Shown one piece after another: positions 17,781-28,448 of a stretch of DNA of 64,000 bases. The position numbers and the translations under genes are program-made. The notes beneath the pieces were generated by a model. That model was not told the origin of the DNA. It was given only the letters and a program-made list of their open reading frames with translations, and searched no databases. Origin of the DNA: CAIVVT01 sp963757265 (GTDB lineage: Bacteria > Acidobacteriota > Terriglobia > Bryobacterales > Bryobacteraceae); NCBI GenBank assembly GCA_963757265.1, contig CAVWRA010000006.1:372001-436000 (forward strand), given 5' to 3'. Position 1 is the stretch's first letter. Every line of letters starts with the position of its first letter.

Positions 17781-18695
17781 ATGGCGAAACGTCGGAAGGA
17801 GCCTGTTCCCGCCGCGCCGCCGCCGCCACAGGCCCGCGCGTTGCGGCCGGAGTTGGTCATCATCACTGGTGTCAGCGGCTCGGGCAAGGGCACCGTCCTC
17901 AAAGCGCTGGAGGACCTGGGCTACCACGCCGTGGATAACATGCCGGTGTCCCTGCTCGAGACTTTCGCCAGCCTGGTGAAGGAGTCTTCCAGCATCCGCC
18001 GCGCGGCGCTGGTGGTGGACATTCGGGAGGGCGATCTCCTCAGCCAATTCCCGGAGAACTACAGCCGGATTCGCAACATTCTGCCCACCTGCCTGCTGTT
18101 TCTCGACGCCGCCGACGAGTCGCTGCTGCGCCGCTTCAGCGAAACGCGGCGTCCCCATCCGCTGGCGCGCGAGACCGTGCTGGCGAGTGTGCAGGCCGAA
18201 CGCAAGCAGCTCGAGCCGATCCGCGACCTGGCCGACCAGGTGATCGTCACCTCCGGGCTGACGCCGGCCCAATTGCGCAAGATCATCGCCGAGACGTTCT
18301 CGGCCCAGCTCGACGCCGCGCTGCGCATCTCGGTGATCAGCTTCGGTTTCCGTTACGGCGTGCCACCCGAAAGCGACCTCGTCTTCGACGTCCGCTTCCT
18401 GCCCAACCCCAACTACGTGCCGGAATTCAAGGCGCTGTCGGGCAAGAGCGCGCGCGTGGCGCGCTACGTGCGCAGCTTCCCGCAAACCAATGAGTTCCTG
18501 AAGCGCCTGGAGGAGCTGCTGACGTTCCTGCTGCCGCACTTCGTCACCGAAGGCAAGACCTACCTGACCATCTCCTTGGGCTGCACCGGCGGACGGCACC
18601 GCTCCGTCATGATGGCCCAGGAAATTGCCCGGTTCCTGGAGCGCAATGGCTACCCGGTGCGGATCGCGCATCGCGACATCGACAAACAGTATTAA
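17781..18695 (+). CDS. rapZ: RNase adapter RapZ (YvcJ-family nucleotide-binding protein)
   Basis: A 304-residue P-loop protein. Walker A is GVSGSGKGT (residues 30-38) and DNMPVSLL follows. The C-terminal domain contains SFGFRYGVP, DVRFLPNPNYVPE and GCTGGRHRSV, all hallmarks of RapZ/YvcJ. In enterobacteria it directs RNase E to the GlmZ small RNA; elsewhere it binds nucleotides and acts in envelope and metabolic control. It lies 10 bases after hpf. ptsN, normally between hpf and rapZ in proteobacteria, is absent. A Pro/Arg-rich N-terminal extension of ~20 residues precedes the fold. Confidence 0.95.
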   Translation: MAKRRKEPVPAAPPPPQARALRPELVIITGVSGSGKGTVLKALEDLGYHAVDNMPVSLLETFASLVKESSSIRRAALVVDIREGDLLSQFPENYSRIRNILPTCLLFLDAADESLLRRFSETRRPHPLARETVLASVQAERKQLEPIRDLADQVIVTSGLTPAQLRKIIAETFSAQLDAALRISVISFGFRYGVPPESDLVFDVRFLPNPNYVPEFKALSGKSARVARYVRSFPQTNEFLKRLEELLTFLLPHFVTEGKTYLTISLGCTGGRHRSVMMAQEIARFLERNGYPVRIAHRDIDKQY

Positions 18696-18711
18696 GACTA
18701 CAGTTCGCCCG

Positions 18712-18798
18712 CTCTCCCGCCGATAGGAACCATAGGCCACCCGGGGGCGCCGCGCTGTTCCCGGACGGTCGCTCATCCGCCGGGTGACGCCGGGAGAG
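18712..18798 (+). ncRNA. Riboswitch-like leader domain upstream of nadA
   Basis: Two nested perfect helices can form: P1 CTCTCCCG (18712-18719) with CGGGAGAG (18791-18798), and P2 CACCCGG (18738-18744) with CCGGGTG (18780-18786). They enclose an 18-base asymmetric internal loop containing ATAGGAACCATAGG and a further GC hairpin. The P2 3' strand overlaps the 5' strand of the terminator at 18775-18839, so the folds exclude each other. A known NAD+ riboswitch class occurs ahead of nadA in Acidobacteriota, but I could not match its consensus here. Confidence 0.45.
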
Positions 18799-18839
18799 GC
18801 TCACCGGCTAACGGAGGAGCCGTTGCCCGGCGGATTTTT
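18775..18839 (+). terminator. Terminator/attenuator between rapZ and nadA
   Basis: ATCCGCCGGG (18775-18784) pairs perfectly with CCCGGCGGAT (18826-18835), followed by a short T-run (to 18839); the loop contains its own small hairpin (AACGG/CCGTT). It could simply end the rpoN-hpf-rapZ operon or act as the attenuator of a nadA leader. A further 8-bp stem, GGGGGCAG (18845-18852) with CTGCCCCC (18876-18883), follows. Confidence 0.65.
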
Positions 18840-18944
18840 CAGGCGGGGGCAGACGCGCGGCATCCCATTTCTCCGCTGCCCCCAACTCCCCGTCCCCGCA
18901 TCTAACTGATATAGCGCTGCTAAGATGGAGTAGAGACGTATATC

Positions 18945-19877
18945 GTGTTGAATTCCACGGCCACGCTGGCGGAAGAGATCCTGGATTTGAAGCGCCAGCG
19001 CGGCGCGATCCTGCTGGCTCATCATTACCAGGAGAGCGAGATTCAGGAACTCGCCGACGCCGTCGGCGACAGCCTCGAGTTGGCCCGCAAGGCCCAGCAT
19101 TTTGATGGGGCTGTGATCGCTTTTTGCGGCGTCTGGTTCATGGCCGAAACGGCCAAGGTCCTCAATCCCGCCAAGACCGTGATCGTGCCCGACCGGGAAG
19201 CCGGATGCAGTCTCGTGGACGCCTGCCCGGTGGACCAGTTGCGCGCCTGGAAGCGGCGCCACCCCGGCCACGCCGTGGTCAGCTATATCAACTGCAGCGT
19301 CGAGGTGAAGGCCGAGAGCGACATCATCTGCACCTCGCGCAACGCCGTGGACGTGGTCAACTCCATCCCCGCCGAACGCCCGCTCCTGTTCCTGCCCGAC
19401 CGCAACCTCGGCGACTACGTGCAGCGCCAGACCGGCCGCGCCAACATGACCGTCTGGCAGGGCGCCTGCATCGTCCATGCGACCTTCCCGGCGCGGCGGG
19501 TCGTGGCCGCGCGCAGCGAGCATCCCCAGGCGCTGATCGTGGCCCATCCCGAATGTCCCGCCGATGTGCTGCGCATGGCCGACTTCATCGGCTCGACCTC
19601 GGCGCTGATCGACTGGTGCGTCGCTCAGGACGGCGAAGAATTCATTGTGATGACCGAGAGCGGCGTCCGCTATTCGCTCGAGAAGCGCGCCCCCGGCAAG
19701 AAGTTCTACTTTGTCGCCAACGAGAACTGCAACTGCAGCGAGTGCCCGTACATGAAGCGTAATACGCTGGAAAAGCTGCGCGATGCCCTGGCCACCCTCC
19801 AGCCATCGGTCGAGATTCCAGCCGATGTCATGGAACGAGCCCGGCGTCCCGTGGAACGGATGCTCGCCTTACGCTAG
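18945..19877 (+). CDS. nadA: Quinolinate synthase NadA
   Basis: A 310-residue [4Fe-4S] enzyme that condenses iminoaspartate with dihydroxyacetone phosphate to quinolinate, the first pyridine ring of de novo NAD synthesis. Cluster cysteines are in AGCSL (C88), WQGACIVH (C175) and the late NENCNCSECPYMK. Other family stretches are LAHHYQE, FCGVWFMAETAK and SYINCSVEVKAESDIICTS. The GTG at 18945 is the likely start; it lacks a good Shine-Dalgarno, and AGATGGAG lies ~18 bases upstream. nadB and nadC are not in the window. moaA follows after 13 bases. Confidence 0.95.
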   Translation: MLNSTATLAEEILDLKRQRGAILLAHHYQESEIQELADAVGDSLELARKAQHFDGAVIAFCGVWFMAETAKVLNPAKTVIVPDREAGCSLVDACPVDQLRAWKRRHPGHAVVSYINCSVEVKAESDIICTSRNAVDVVNSIPAERPLLFLPDRNLGDYVQRQTGRANMTVWQGACIVHATFPARRVVAARSEHPQALIVAHPECPADVLRMADFIGSTSALIDWCVAQDGEEFIVMTESGVRYSLEKRAPGKKFYFVANENCNCSECPYMKRNTLEKLRDALATLQPSVEIPADVMERARRPVERMLALR

Positions 19878-19890
19878 GCGCGGGACGGCC

Positions 19891-20892
19891 ATGCCTGCGG
19901 CTCCGCCCCTCATCGATACATTCCAGCGCACGCACGACAATCTGCGCCTCAGCGTTACCGACCACTGCAATATCCGCTGCGCCTATTGCATGCCCGAGAG
20001 CGGCGCGCCCTTTGCCGGGCGCGAGGAGATTCTGAGCTTCGAGGAGATCGAGCGCTTCGTGCGCCTCGCCGCCGCGCTGGGTGTCACCAAGGTCCGGGTC
20101 ACGGGCGGAGAACCGCTGCTGCGCCCGCACCTGCCCGCACTCATTTTGCAACTGGCCGCCATCGAAGGCCTGCGCGAGGTCGCATTGACCACCAATGCCG
20201 TTCTTCTCGAGGAGCAGGCCGCGAGCCTGTACCGCGCTGGCCTGCGGCGGTTGAACGTCCATCTGGACACGCTCGACCGCGAGCGTTTCCAGCGCATCAC
20301 ACGCCGCGATGCCCTCGCGCCCACGCTGCGCGGCCTAATGAAGGCCCGCGAGACGGGCTTCGCGCCGATCAAAATCAACGCCGTGGCGCTGAAAGGCGTT
20401 ACCGAGCCGGACGTCGCTCCGCTGGCCCATTTTGGACGCGAGCACGGCTTCGAGGTGCGCTTCATCGAGGTCATGCCGTTGGACGGGCAGGCGCTGTGGG
20501 ATCGTTCCGGCGTGCTCACCATGGATGAGATTCTGGCCATTCTGCGGCGCGAAGTCGGGCCTCTGGAGCCGGTCCCCGACGCCGATCCCCGCGCGCCCGA
20601 ACTGCGCTATCGCTACCTCGACGGCCGCGGCGAGGCCGGGTTCATCGCCCCGGTGAGCCGCCCGTTTTGTTTGAACTGCAACCGCATCCGCCTCACCGCC
20701 GACGGCAAGCTCCGCTACTGCCTCTTCGCCCTTGAGGAGACCGACGTGAAACGACTCCTGCGGGGCGGCGCGAGCGACGAAGAGATCGCCGCGGCGCTGC
20801 GCGAGACCGTGCGCCGCAAGTGGCTGGGTCACGAGATCAACACCGCGCGTTTTGTGGCGCCGCCGCGCGCCATGTACGCCATCGGCGGGTGA
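19891..20892 (+). CDS. moaA: GTP 3',8-cyclase MoaA (molybdopterin synthesis)
   Basis: A 333-residue radical SAM enzyme that turns GTP into 3',8-cyclo-dihydro-GTP, the first step of molybdenum cofactor synthesis. The N-terminal cluster is CNIRCAYC (C26, C30, C33), with the GGE motif in VTGGEPLL. The C-terminal cluster is FCLNCNRIRLTADGKLRYC, and the protein ends in the essential Gly-Gly tail (YAIGG). The ATG at 19891 was chosen because the family fold starts right after it; an upstream extension overlapping nadA is out of family. It is probably co-transcribed with nadA, another iron-sulfur enzyme. Confidence 0.96.
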   Translation: MPAAPPLIDTFQRTHDNLRLSVTDHCNIRCAYCMPESGAPFAGREEILSFEEIERFVRLAAALGVTKVRVTGGEPLLRPHLPALILQLAAIEGLREVALTTNAVLLEEQAASLYRAGLRRLNVHLDTLDRERFQRITRRDALAPTLRGLMKARETGFAPIKINAVALKGVTEPDVAPLAHFGREHGFEVRFIEVMPLDGQALWDRSGVLTMDEILAILRREVGPLEPVPDADPRAPELRYRYLDGRGEAGFIAPVSRPFCLNCNRIRLTADGKLRYCLFALEETDVKRLLRGGASDEEIAAALRETVRRKWLGHEINTARFVAPPRAMYAIGG

Positions 20893-20898
20893 CACACC

Positions 20899-21171
20899 AT
20901 GGACCCCGGGCAGCCGCTGCGCATTCCCGTCACGGATGTTTTCGACCTGCACACGATTCATCCGCGCGATGTGCGCACGGCGGTCGAGGCGTACCTCGAA
21001 GAAGCATCCGCGCTGGGATTGAAGGCGCTGCGCATCATTCACGGCAAAGGCATCGGAGTGCAGCGCGAGATCGTCCGCGGCGTCCTGGCCCGCTCGCCGC
21101 TGGTCGCCGGATTCCGCACTGCGGCCGAGGATGCCGGAGGCTGGGGCGCCACGCTGGTCAACTTGAAGTAA
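20899..21171 (+). CDS. Small stand-alone Smr-domain protein
   Basis: A 90-residue protein that is almost entirely one Smr domain, the C-terminal nuclease-like module of MutS2. Visible motifs are the N-terminal DLHTIHPRDV and the HGKGIGVQREIV block around residues 49-60. Smr domains nick or bind DNA or stalled-ribosome mRNA; which applies here is unknown. The start is 6 bases after the moaA stop, so it shares the nadA-moaA transcript. Confidence 0.88.
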   Translation: MDPGQPLRIPVTDVFDLHTIHPRDVRTAVEAYLEEASALGLKALRIIHGKGIGVQREIVRGVLARSPLVAGFRTAAEDAGGWGATLVNLK

Positions 21172-21365
21172 CACCCCCAACGCCCGCTGCACCTGGAGCG
21201 TTTTTGATCCTGACTTCACTGCAGGGAGCAGATGCGCTCTGATTCATAGGGTCTGCGAGACCGATCGCTGACGTCATGAGACGCCCCCGAGCCCATCCGG
21301 ACATTCCGCTCCGCCCCTGTTCCCCGCCCATCCCGAACTCCGCCGCGCCGCTTACCCGTGCCGCC

Positions 21366-21482
21366 TCAGCCCGCCTTCCGCGCCCCACGTGCCAGGTGAT
21401 GCTGGTCCAGCGCCTGCCGCACGAGGGTCTTGATCACCGCCTGCCGGCTCACGTTTAGCGCCGCCGCGGCCGCTTCTGGGCG
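21366..21482 (-). pseudogene. C-terminal fragment of a ribbon-helix-helix (CopG-like) antitoxin
   Basis: The minus strand reads AALNVSRQAVIKTLVRQAL followed by DQHHLARGARKAG and a stop at 21366. This matches the C-terminal half of small RHH/CopG-type proteins, whose second helix reads like LNVSRQAVIKTLLRQALDQHYLA. No N-terminal strand or start codon exists in frame; the upstream side runs straight into the nrdJ 3' end. No toxin gene is adjacent. It is most likely a decayed remnant. The rest of 21172-21493 shows no other gene. Confidence 0.45.
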
Positions 21483-21493
21483 CAAGGCCCGCG

Positions 21494-24325
<2,832 letters not shown>

Positions 24326-24404
24326 GATCCGCTCCTGGGTATACGATGAAGAGCGTCCCCGGCGGGGCGTCTCTACAACCACTTGCAGCCCTGACCCACT
24401 GGCA

Positions 24405-24454
24405 ACATTACCCCAATATCTTGTATGTCGTCAATAGGACATTCTATATGGTGT
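24405..24454 (-). promoter_or_regulatory. nrdJ promoter with two NrdR-like boxes
   Basis: On the minus strand box 1 reads ACACCATATAGAATGT (24439-24454), 13/16 to the NrdR consensus ACACwATATATwGTGT. Box 2 reads ATACAAGATATTGGGG (24411-24426), 12/16. Between and below them are TTGACG (24429-24434) and TAATGT (24405-24410) with an 18-base spacer. Box spacing is 28 bp centre to centre, slightly under the usual ~31. NrdR is the dNTP/ATP-sensing repressor of ribonucleotide reductase genes. Confidence 0.6.
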
Positions 24455-24503
24455 GTCTATCCCATTGATCCTGCATGACAAAGAGATTTCGATGACCGAT
24501 GGA

Positions 24504-24559
24504 CAGGCGTGCGAAAGCAGGCTTGCGGACCAGACGAGGGAGGCGGCCAGGCGGCGAAG
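24504..24559. repeat. Diverged ~55-bp repeat X, upstream of the LolA-like gene
   Basis: Shares GAAAGCAGGCTTGCG and GCGGCCAGGC with a related stretch at about 25527-25585, which lies on the other side of the intervening gene in the same orientation. Similarity is partial and I did not count it precisely. Confidence 0.3.
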
Positions 24560-24689
24560 TGTACCGTTTTGAAGCAGGAACAGCCACCGAGGAGTGGTCG
24601 ATGGCCGACTGGACAGTCTCGGACGTGGGGGATTGCTATGCTGGGAACGCGCCGGGACTGGAGTCCGTATAGAGAGCAAGGAGATCCCA

Positions 24690-25424
24690 ATGCGATTGGC
24701 CATTCTAGCCGCCGCGACCGTTTGGACGCTGGCCGCCTATGCTCAAGACGCGCCCAAGGCGGCCATCACGCCGGACGAGATCATGGAGAAGTCCATTCAG
24801 GCTACGGGCGGGCGTGAGGCGATGATGAAGATGACCAGCACCGTTCTCACAGGCACTATGGACATCGTCGCCATGGGCGGGAAGGCGACAACAGAGGTAT
24901 ACGCCAAGGCCCCCGACAAACATCTGACCGTGACCAAGGTGGAGGGCTACGGAGAAATCAAGCAAGGCTACGACGGCAAGTCCGCATGGAGCATGGAGCC
25001 GCAGAGGGGATTGGTCGATCTGAGCGGCGCTGAACTGGCGCAAGCCAGGCTCGACGCGCAATTCAATGGCGAATTGAGATGGAAGGAACTGTACCCCAAG
25101 GCCGAGGTGACAGGCAAGGAAAAGGTGGGGGAGCGCGACTGCTGGGTGCTGAAACTGACGCCCGCGGATGGCACGCCCGTGGTGCGCTATTACGACGCCG
25201 AGACGTTCCTGATGGCCAAGGTCGTGGTGACCGCCACTACGCCGCAGGGTCCGGTCAACATCCCGGTCGAATTCTCCGACTGGCGCGACATAGGCAATGG
25301 CGTCAAAGGGCCGTTCACGATGAAGATCACGATGCCGGGCGTGGGCGAACTGGTCACGAAATTCGCGGACGTGAAGATCAACGTCGAGATCGACGACGCC
25401 AAGTTCGCCAAGCCGGCAAATTAG
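24690..25424 (+). CDS. Secreted LolA-like outer-membrane lipoprotein-sorting protein
   Basis: A 244-residue exported protein. The signal peptide is MRLAILAAATVWTLAAYAQ. The mature part is an all-beta fold of the kind used by LolA/LolB-like carriers: a start with ITPDEIMEKSIQATGGREAM, then repeated strands (GYGEIKQGYDGKSAWSMEP, GERDCWVLKLTPADGTPV, YYDAETFLMAKVV). AAGGAG (24678-24683) precedes the ATG at 24690 by 6 bases; longer in-frame starts upstream lack this. Usual LolA proteins move lipoproteins through the periplasm, but acidobacterial members of this wider family are mostly uncharacterised. Single gene, flanked by related short repeats. Confidence 0.72.
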   Translation: MRLAILAAATVWTLAAYAQDAPKAAITPDEIMEKSIQATGGREAMMKMTSTVLTGTMDIVAMGGKATTEVYAKAPDKHLTVTKVEGYGEIKQGYDGKSAWSMEPQRGLVDLSGAELAQARLDAQFNGELRWKELYPKAEVTGKEKVGERDCWVLKLTPADGTPVVRYYDAETFLMAKVVVTATTPQGPVNIPVEFSDWRDIGNGVKGPFTMKITMPGVGELVTKFADVKINVEIDDAKFAKPAN

Positions 25425-25827
25425 ACCATTGGTGGAGTTTGTCGGTACGCGCGACGGCGCATGAGGGCACGGAATCCGAACCCGGACCAGGGCGCGGCGA
25501 ACATTCGCCGGCCGGCGCCGTGATCAGCGCGCGAGCGGAAGCAGGCGTGCGCGCCCTCGTGGCGAGAGCGGCCAGGCATCGAAAAGCGATCAGCCGCCGC
25601 AACGCAGGCGGCTTGCGTTGACCGTATAATTGAAGTGATTCCCGCGAGAATCCTGCATGTCACGAGCCGTTGATGCGCCCATTCGGGAACACGAGACGCG
25701 TTGCCACGCGGAGCCTCAGGCGCTCATCGGAAGTGCCGGCAGCACCCGGTTGCACGGGCGCGAGCCTCACGCGCCGGGCGCGCCGGCCGGGCCGTTCCGA
25801 GCCGCGTGAGAGGATCAGGATAGAGCA
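25425..25827. other. Gene-free interval upstream of murJ
   Basis: About 400 bases. It holds repeat-like stretch Y (25527-25585) and a perfect TATAAT at 25625-25630 that may serve murJ. A 50-codon open frame at 25655-25809 (MSRAVDAPIRE...) lacks a clear ribosome-binding site and looks accidental. Confidence 0.4.
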
Positions 25828-27558
25828 TTGCCACCCCCCGATCCTGACGTCAACGCACTTTCCGACCGCGCGGCGGAGCGTTTGAGTCCGGCTGAGCCCC
25901 AGGCCGGCCAGAAGCCCGCATCGGAATCGGAAGGCGTGTTCCGCAGCGCGGGCGTAGCCAGCGCCGCGGTGCTGACCTCGCGGCTCAGCGGCCTGATCCG
26001 CGAAGGCGTCATGTCGCGTCTGTTCGGCGCGGGCATGGCCTACGACGCGTTCCTGGTCGGATTCCGCATCCCCAACCTGACGCGCGATCTGTTCGCCGAG
26101 GGCGCGCTGTCGGCGGCCTTCGTGCCGACCTTCGTCGAATACCTGCAGAACAAGGGCCGGAAAGAGGCGGCGCACCTGGCCAACCTGGTGGCCACGGCGA
26201 TCATCATCGTGGTCGGAGCGCTGTGCGTGGTGGGCATTATGGCGAGCCCGTGGCTGGTGCGGATCATGACCAGCGGATGGGTGCACGAGGCGCCGCAGAA
26301 GTATGCCCAGGCGGTGGTTCTGACGCAAATCATGTTCCCGTTCCTGCTGCTGGTGGCGCTGGCGGCGCAGGCGATGGGCGTGCTCAACTCGCTGAATCAG
26401 TTTGCCGTGCCGGCGACCTCCTCGACGATGTTCAACCTGGGCAGCGTCGCGAGCGGCGTGGTGCTGGGCTTCTGGCTAGGGCCCTGGCTCGGCCTGTCGA
26501 AGATCGAAGGAATGGCCGTCGGCGTCGTCATCGGCGGGGCGCTGCAACTGCTGTGGCAGATGCCCAGCCTCGCGCGGGCCGGCATGCGCTTCCGGTTCGC
26601 GTTCGACTTCAACCACCCGGGACTGCGGCACATCGTACACCTGATGGGGCCGGGCATCATCGGCAACGCGTCGGTGCAGATCAACGTTGTGGTGACGACG
26701 ATCCTGGCCACGACGATCCACGATCCGCTGCGCGGCCTGGACGGACCGGTGGCGTGGCTGGGCTACGCCTTCCGCTTCATGCAACTGCCGCTGGGACTGT
26801 TCGGCGTGGCGATCGCGACGGCGACGCTGCCGGCGATCGGCCGCAGCGCGGCGTCGGGCGACCTGGAGGAGTTCCGCGAGACGCTGGCGCGCAGCCTGGG
26901 CCTGACGTTCCTGCTGACGGTGCCTTCCGCCGTGGGGCTCATCATCCTGGGACAATCGATGATCGGCCTGGTCTATCAGGGCGTGAAGTTCAAAGCGTAT
27001 GACACGCACCAGACCACCGTGGCGCTGGCCTGTTATGCGCTCGGGCTGGCGGGCTATTCGGCGATCAAGATTCTGAGCCCCGCGTTCTACGCCTTGAACG
27101 ATGCGCGGACGCCGATGTATACCAGCCTGGCGTCGATCGCGGTCAACGCGGGGCTGGGCTGGCTGTTCGCATTCCGCCTGGGGCTGGGCCATGCGGGTCT
27201 GGCGCTGGCCACGGCATTCGTCGCCAACATCAGTTTTCTGGCGCTGTTCTGGATCATGCGCGACCGCATCGGCGGCGTGCACGGGCGGCGGCTGCGCGCG
27301 GTGGTGTGGAAGGTGCTGTTCGCCTCGGCGGTGATGGCGGCGGCGGTATGGGGACTGAGCGCGGGCGTGCACGCGGTGATCCCTCGCGTGGGCGTGGCGC
27401 GCGCGCTGGACATTCTGTTCGGCGTTCCGGCCGGCGCGGCGATCGTGTACCTGCTGTGCCGGGCCTTGAAGGTGGAGGAGCTGGAGATGGCCACGCGCGC
27501 ACTGAGCGGGCCGATGCTGCGTCGATTCCCGGCGGTGGCTGCTAAACTTGGGATGTAA
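25828..27558 (+). CDS. murJ: Lipid II flippase MurJ
   Basis: A 576-residue polytopic membrane protein of the MOP/MviN family that flips lipid II to the periplasm for peptidoglycan synthesis. Family landmarks are SRLSGLIREGVMSRLFGAG, AYDAFLVGFRIPNLTRDLFAEGALSAAFVPTF and a late AFYALNDARTPMYTS. About 14 membrane segments are predicted by eye. The start is TTG at 25828, with AGGA 8 bases ahead; the first ~35 residues are hydrophilic and not conserved, so a later start is possible. The stop overlaps the next gene's ATG (TAATG). Confidence 0.95.
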   Translation: MPPPDPDVNALSDRAAERLSPAEPQAGQKPASESEGVFRSAGVASAAVLTSRLSGLIREGVMSRLFGAGMAYDAFLVGFRIPNLTRDLFAEGALSAAFVPTFVEYLQNKGRKEAAHLANLVATAIIIVVGALCVVGIMASPWLVRIMTSGWVHEAPQKYAQAVVLTQIMFPFLLLVALAAQAMGVLNSLNQFAVPATSSTMFNLGSVASGVVLGFWLGPWLGLSKIEGMAVGVVIGGALQLLWQMPSLARAGMRFRFAFDFNHPGLRHIVHLMGPGIIGNASVQINVVVTTILATTIHDPLRGLDGPVAWLGYAFRFMQLPLGLFGVAIATATLPAIGRSAASGDLEEFRETLARSLGLTFLLTVPSAVGLIILGQSMIGLVYQGVKFKAYDTHQTTVALACYALGLAGYSAIKILSPAFYALNDARTPMYTSLASIAVNAGLGWLFAFRLGLGHAGLALATAFVANISFLALFWIMRDRIGGVHGRRLRAVVWKVLFASAVMAAAVWGLSAGVHAVIPRVGVARALDILFGVPAGAAIVYLLCRALKVEELEMATRALSGPMLRRFPAVAAKLGM

Positions 27559-28298
27559 TGCATCCTGACGTGGGCAAGCTGCTGCATCTGCAGGAGCTCG
27601 ATCAGAGGATCACTGAACTGCGCGATGAAATCGCTTCTCTTCCCGTACAGATCGCCGCGATCGAGAAGACGCTCGACAGCCATCTGAAGAAGCTGGAAGC
27701 CGACAAGGCGATCCTGGCGGCCAACCAGCGCGACCGCAAGAAGCTAGACCTCGACGTGCAGTCCCACCAGCAGAAGATCTCGAAGCTGAAGGACCAGATG
27801 CTGGGCGCGAAGACGAACGAGCAGTACCGGGCCTTTCAAAAAGAGATCGAATATGGCGAGGCCGAGATCCGCAAGGCCGAGGACCGCACGCTCGAATTGA
27901 TGGAAGAGGCAGAGCTGCTCACGGCGAACGTGAGGGCCGCCGAACTGAGTCTGGCCGAAGAGAAGAAGGTCGTCGAAGGACGCAAGAAAGAGGCCGGCGC
28001 GCGCAGCGCCGCGGATCAGGCGGAACTGGCGCGCGCGAACGCCGAACGGACGGCGCTGGTGGCGACGCTGCCCGCCGCGCTGGTGTCGACCTACGTGCGG
28101 CTGCACAAACGCATGAGCGGCGGCCTGGTGGTGGCGAAAGTGGTCGAGGACACCTGCGGGGCCTGCCACATGACGATCCGCCCGCAGCATATGGCCGACC
28201 TGCGGCTCAGTCCCGAGGTCCTCACCTGTGAGAACTGCCGGCGCATCCTGTACGTCGAGCCGCAGCCCGTCAACGTGCCGCAACAAATGAGCGAATAG
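27558..28298 (+). CDS. Coiled-coil protein with C4 zinc ribbon
   Basis: A 246-residue protein. Residues ~10-175 form a long antiparallel coiled coil rich in Glu, Lys and Ala (HPDVGKLLHLQELDQRITEL). The C-terminal zinc ribbon has CGACH and CENC pairs (VEDTCGACHMTIRPQHM, VLTCENCRRILYVE). This matches the widespread family typified by chlamydial CT398, which is proposed to touch sigma-54 and secretion components; no function is firmly established. It overlaps the murJ stop by one base, so it is translated from the murJ transcript. Confidence 0.85.
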   Translation: MHPDVGKLLHLQELDQRITELRDEIASLPVQIAAIEKTLDSHLKKLEADKAILAANQRDRKKLDLDVQSHQQKISKLKDQMLGAKTNEQYRAFQKEIEYGEAEIRKAEDRTLELMEEAELLTANVRAAELSLAEEKKVVEGRKKEAGARSAADQAELARANAERTALVATLPAALVSTYVRLHKRMSGGLVVAKVVEDTCGACHMTIRPQHMADLRLSPEVLTCENCRRILYVEPQPVNVPQQMSE

Positions 28299-28448
28299 GC
28301 GGCGCTGGATCGGCGCCGCCCGAGGCTTCAAGGCGCCCGGAAACGCGCAATTTAACCCGTTTGTGATACGCTCTAATGTTCAAGATCATTCGAGCGGACG
28401 ACGCGCCATTTCCTGCGCCGTCCGCAACGACCCTGGGGAGCAAAAAGC

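Noticed and set aside
18700..18944. Direct call of an NAD+-I riboswitch
   Set aside because: Position fits, but the remembered consensus could not be aligned; reported only as a riboswitch-like leader.
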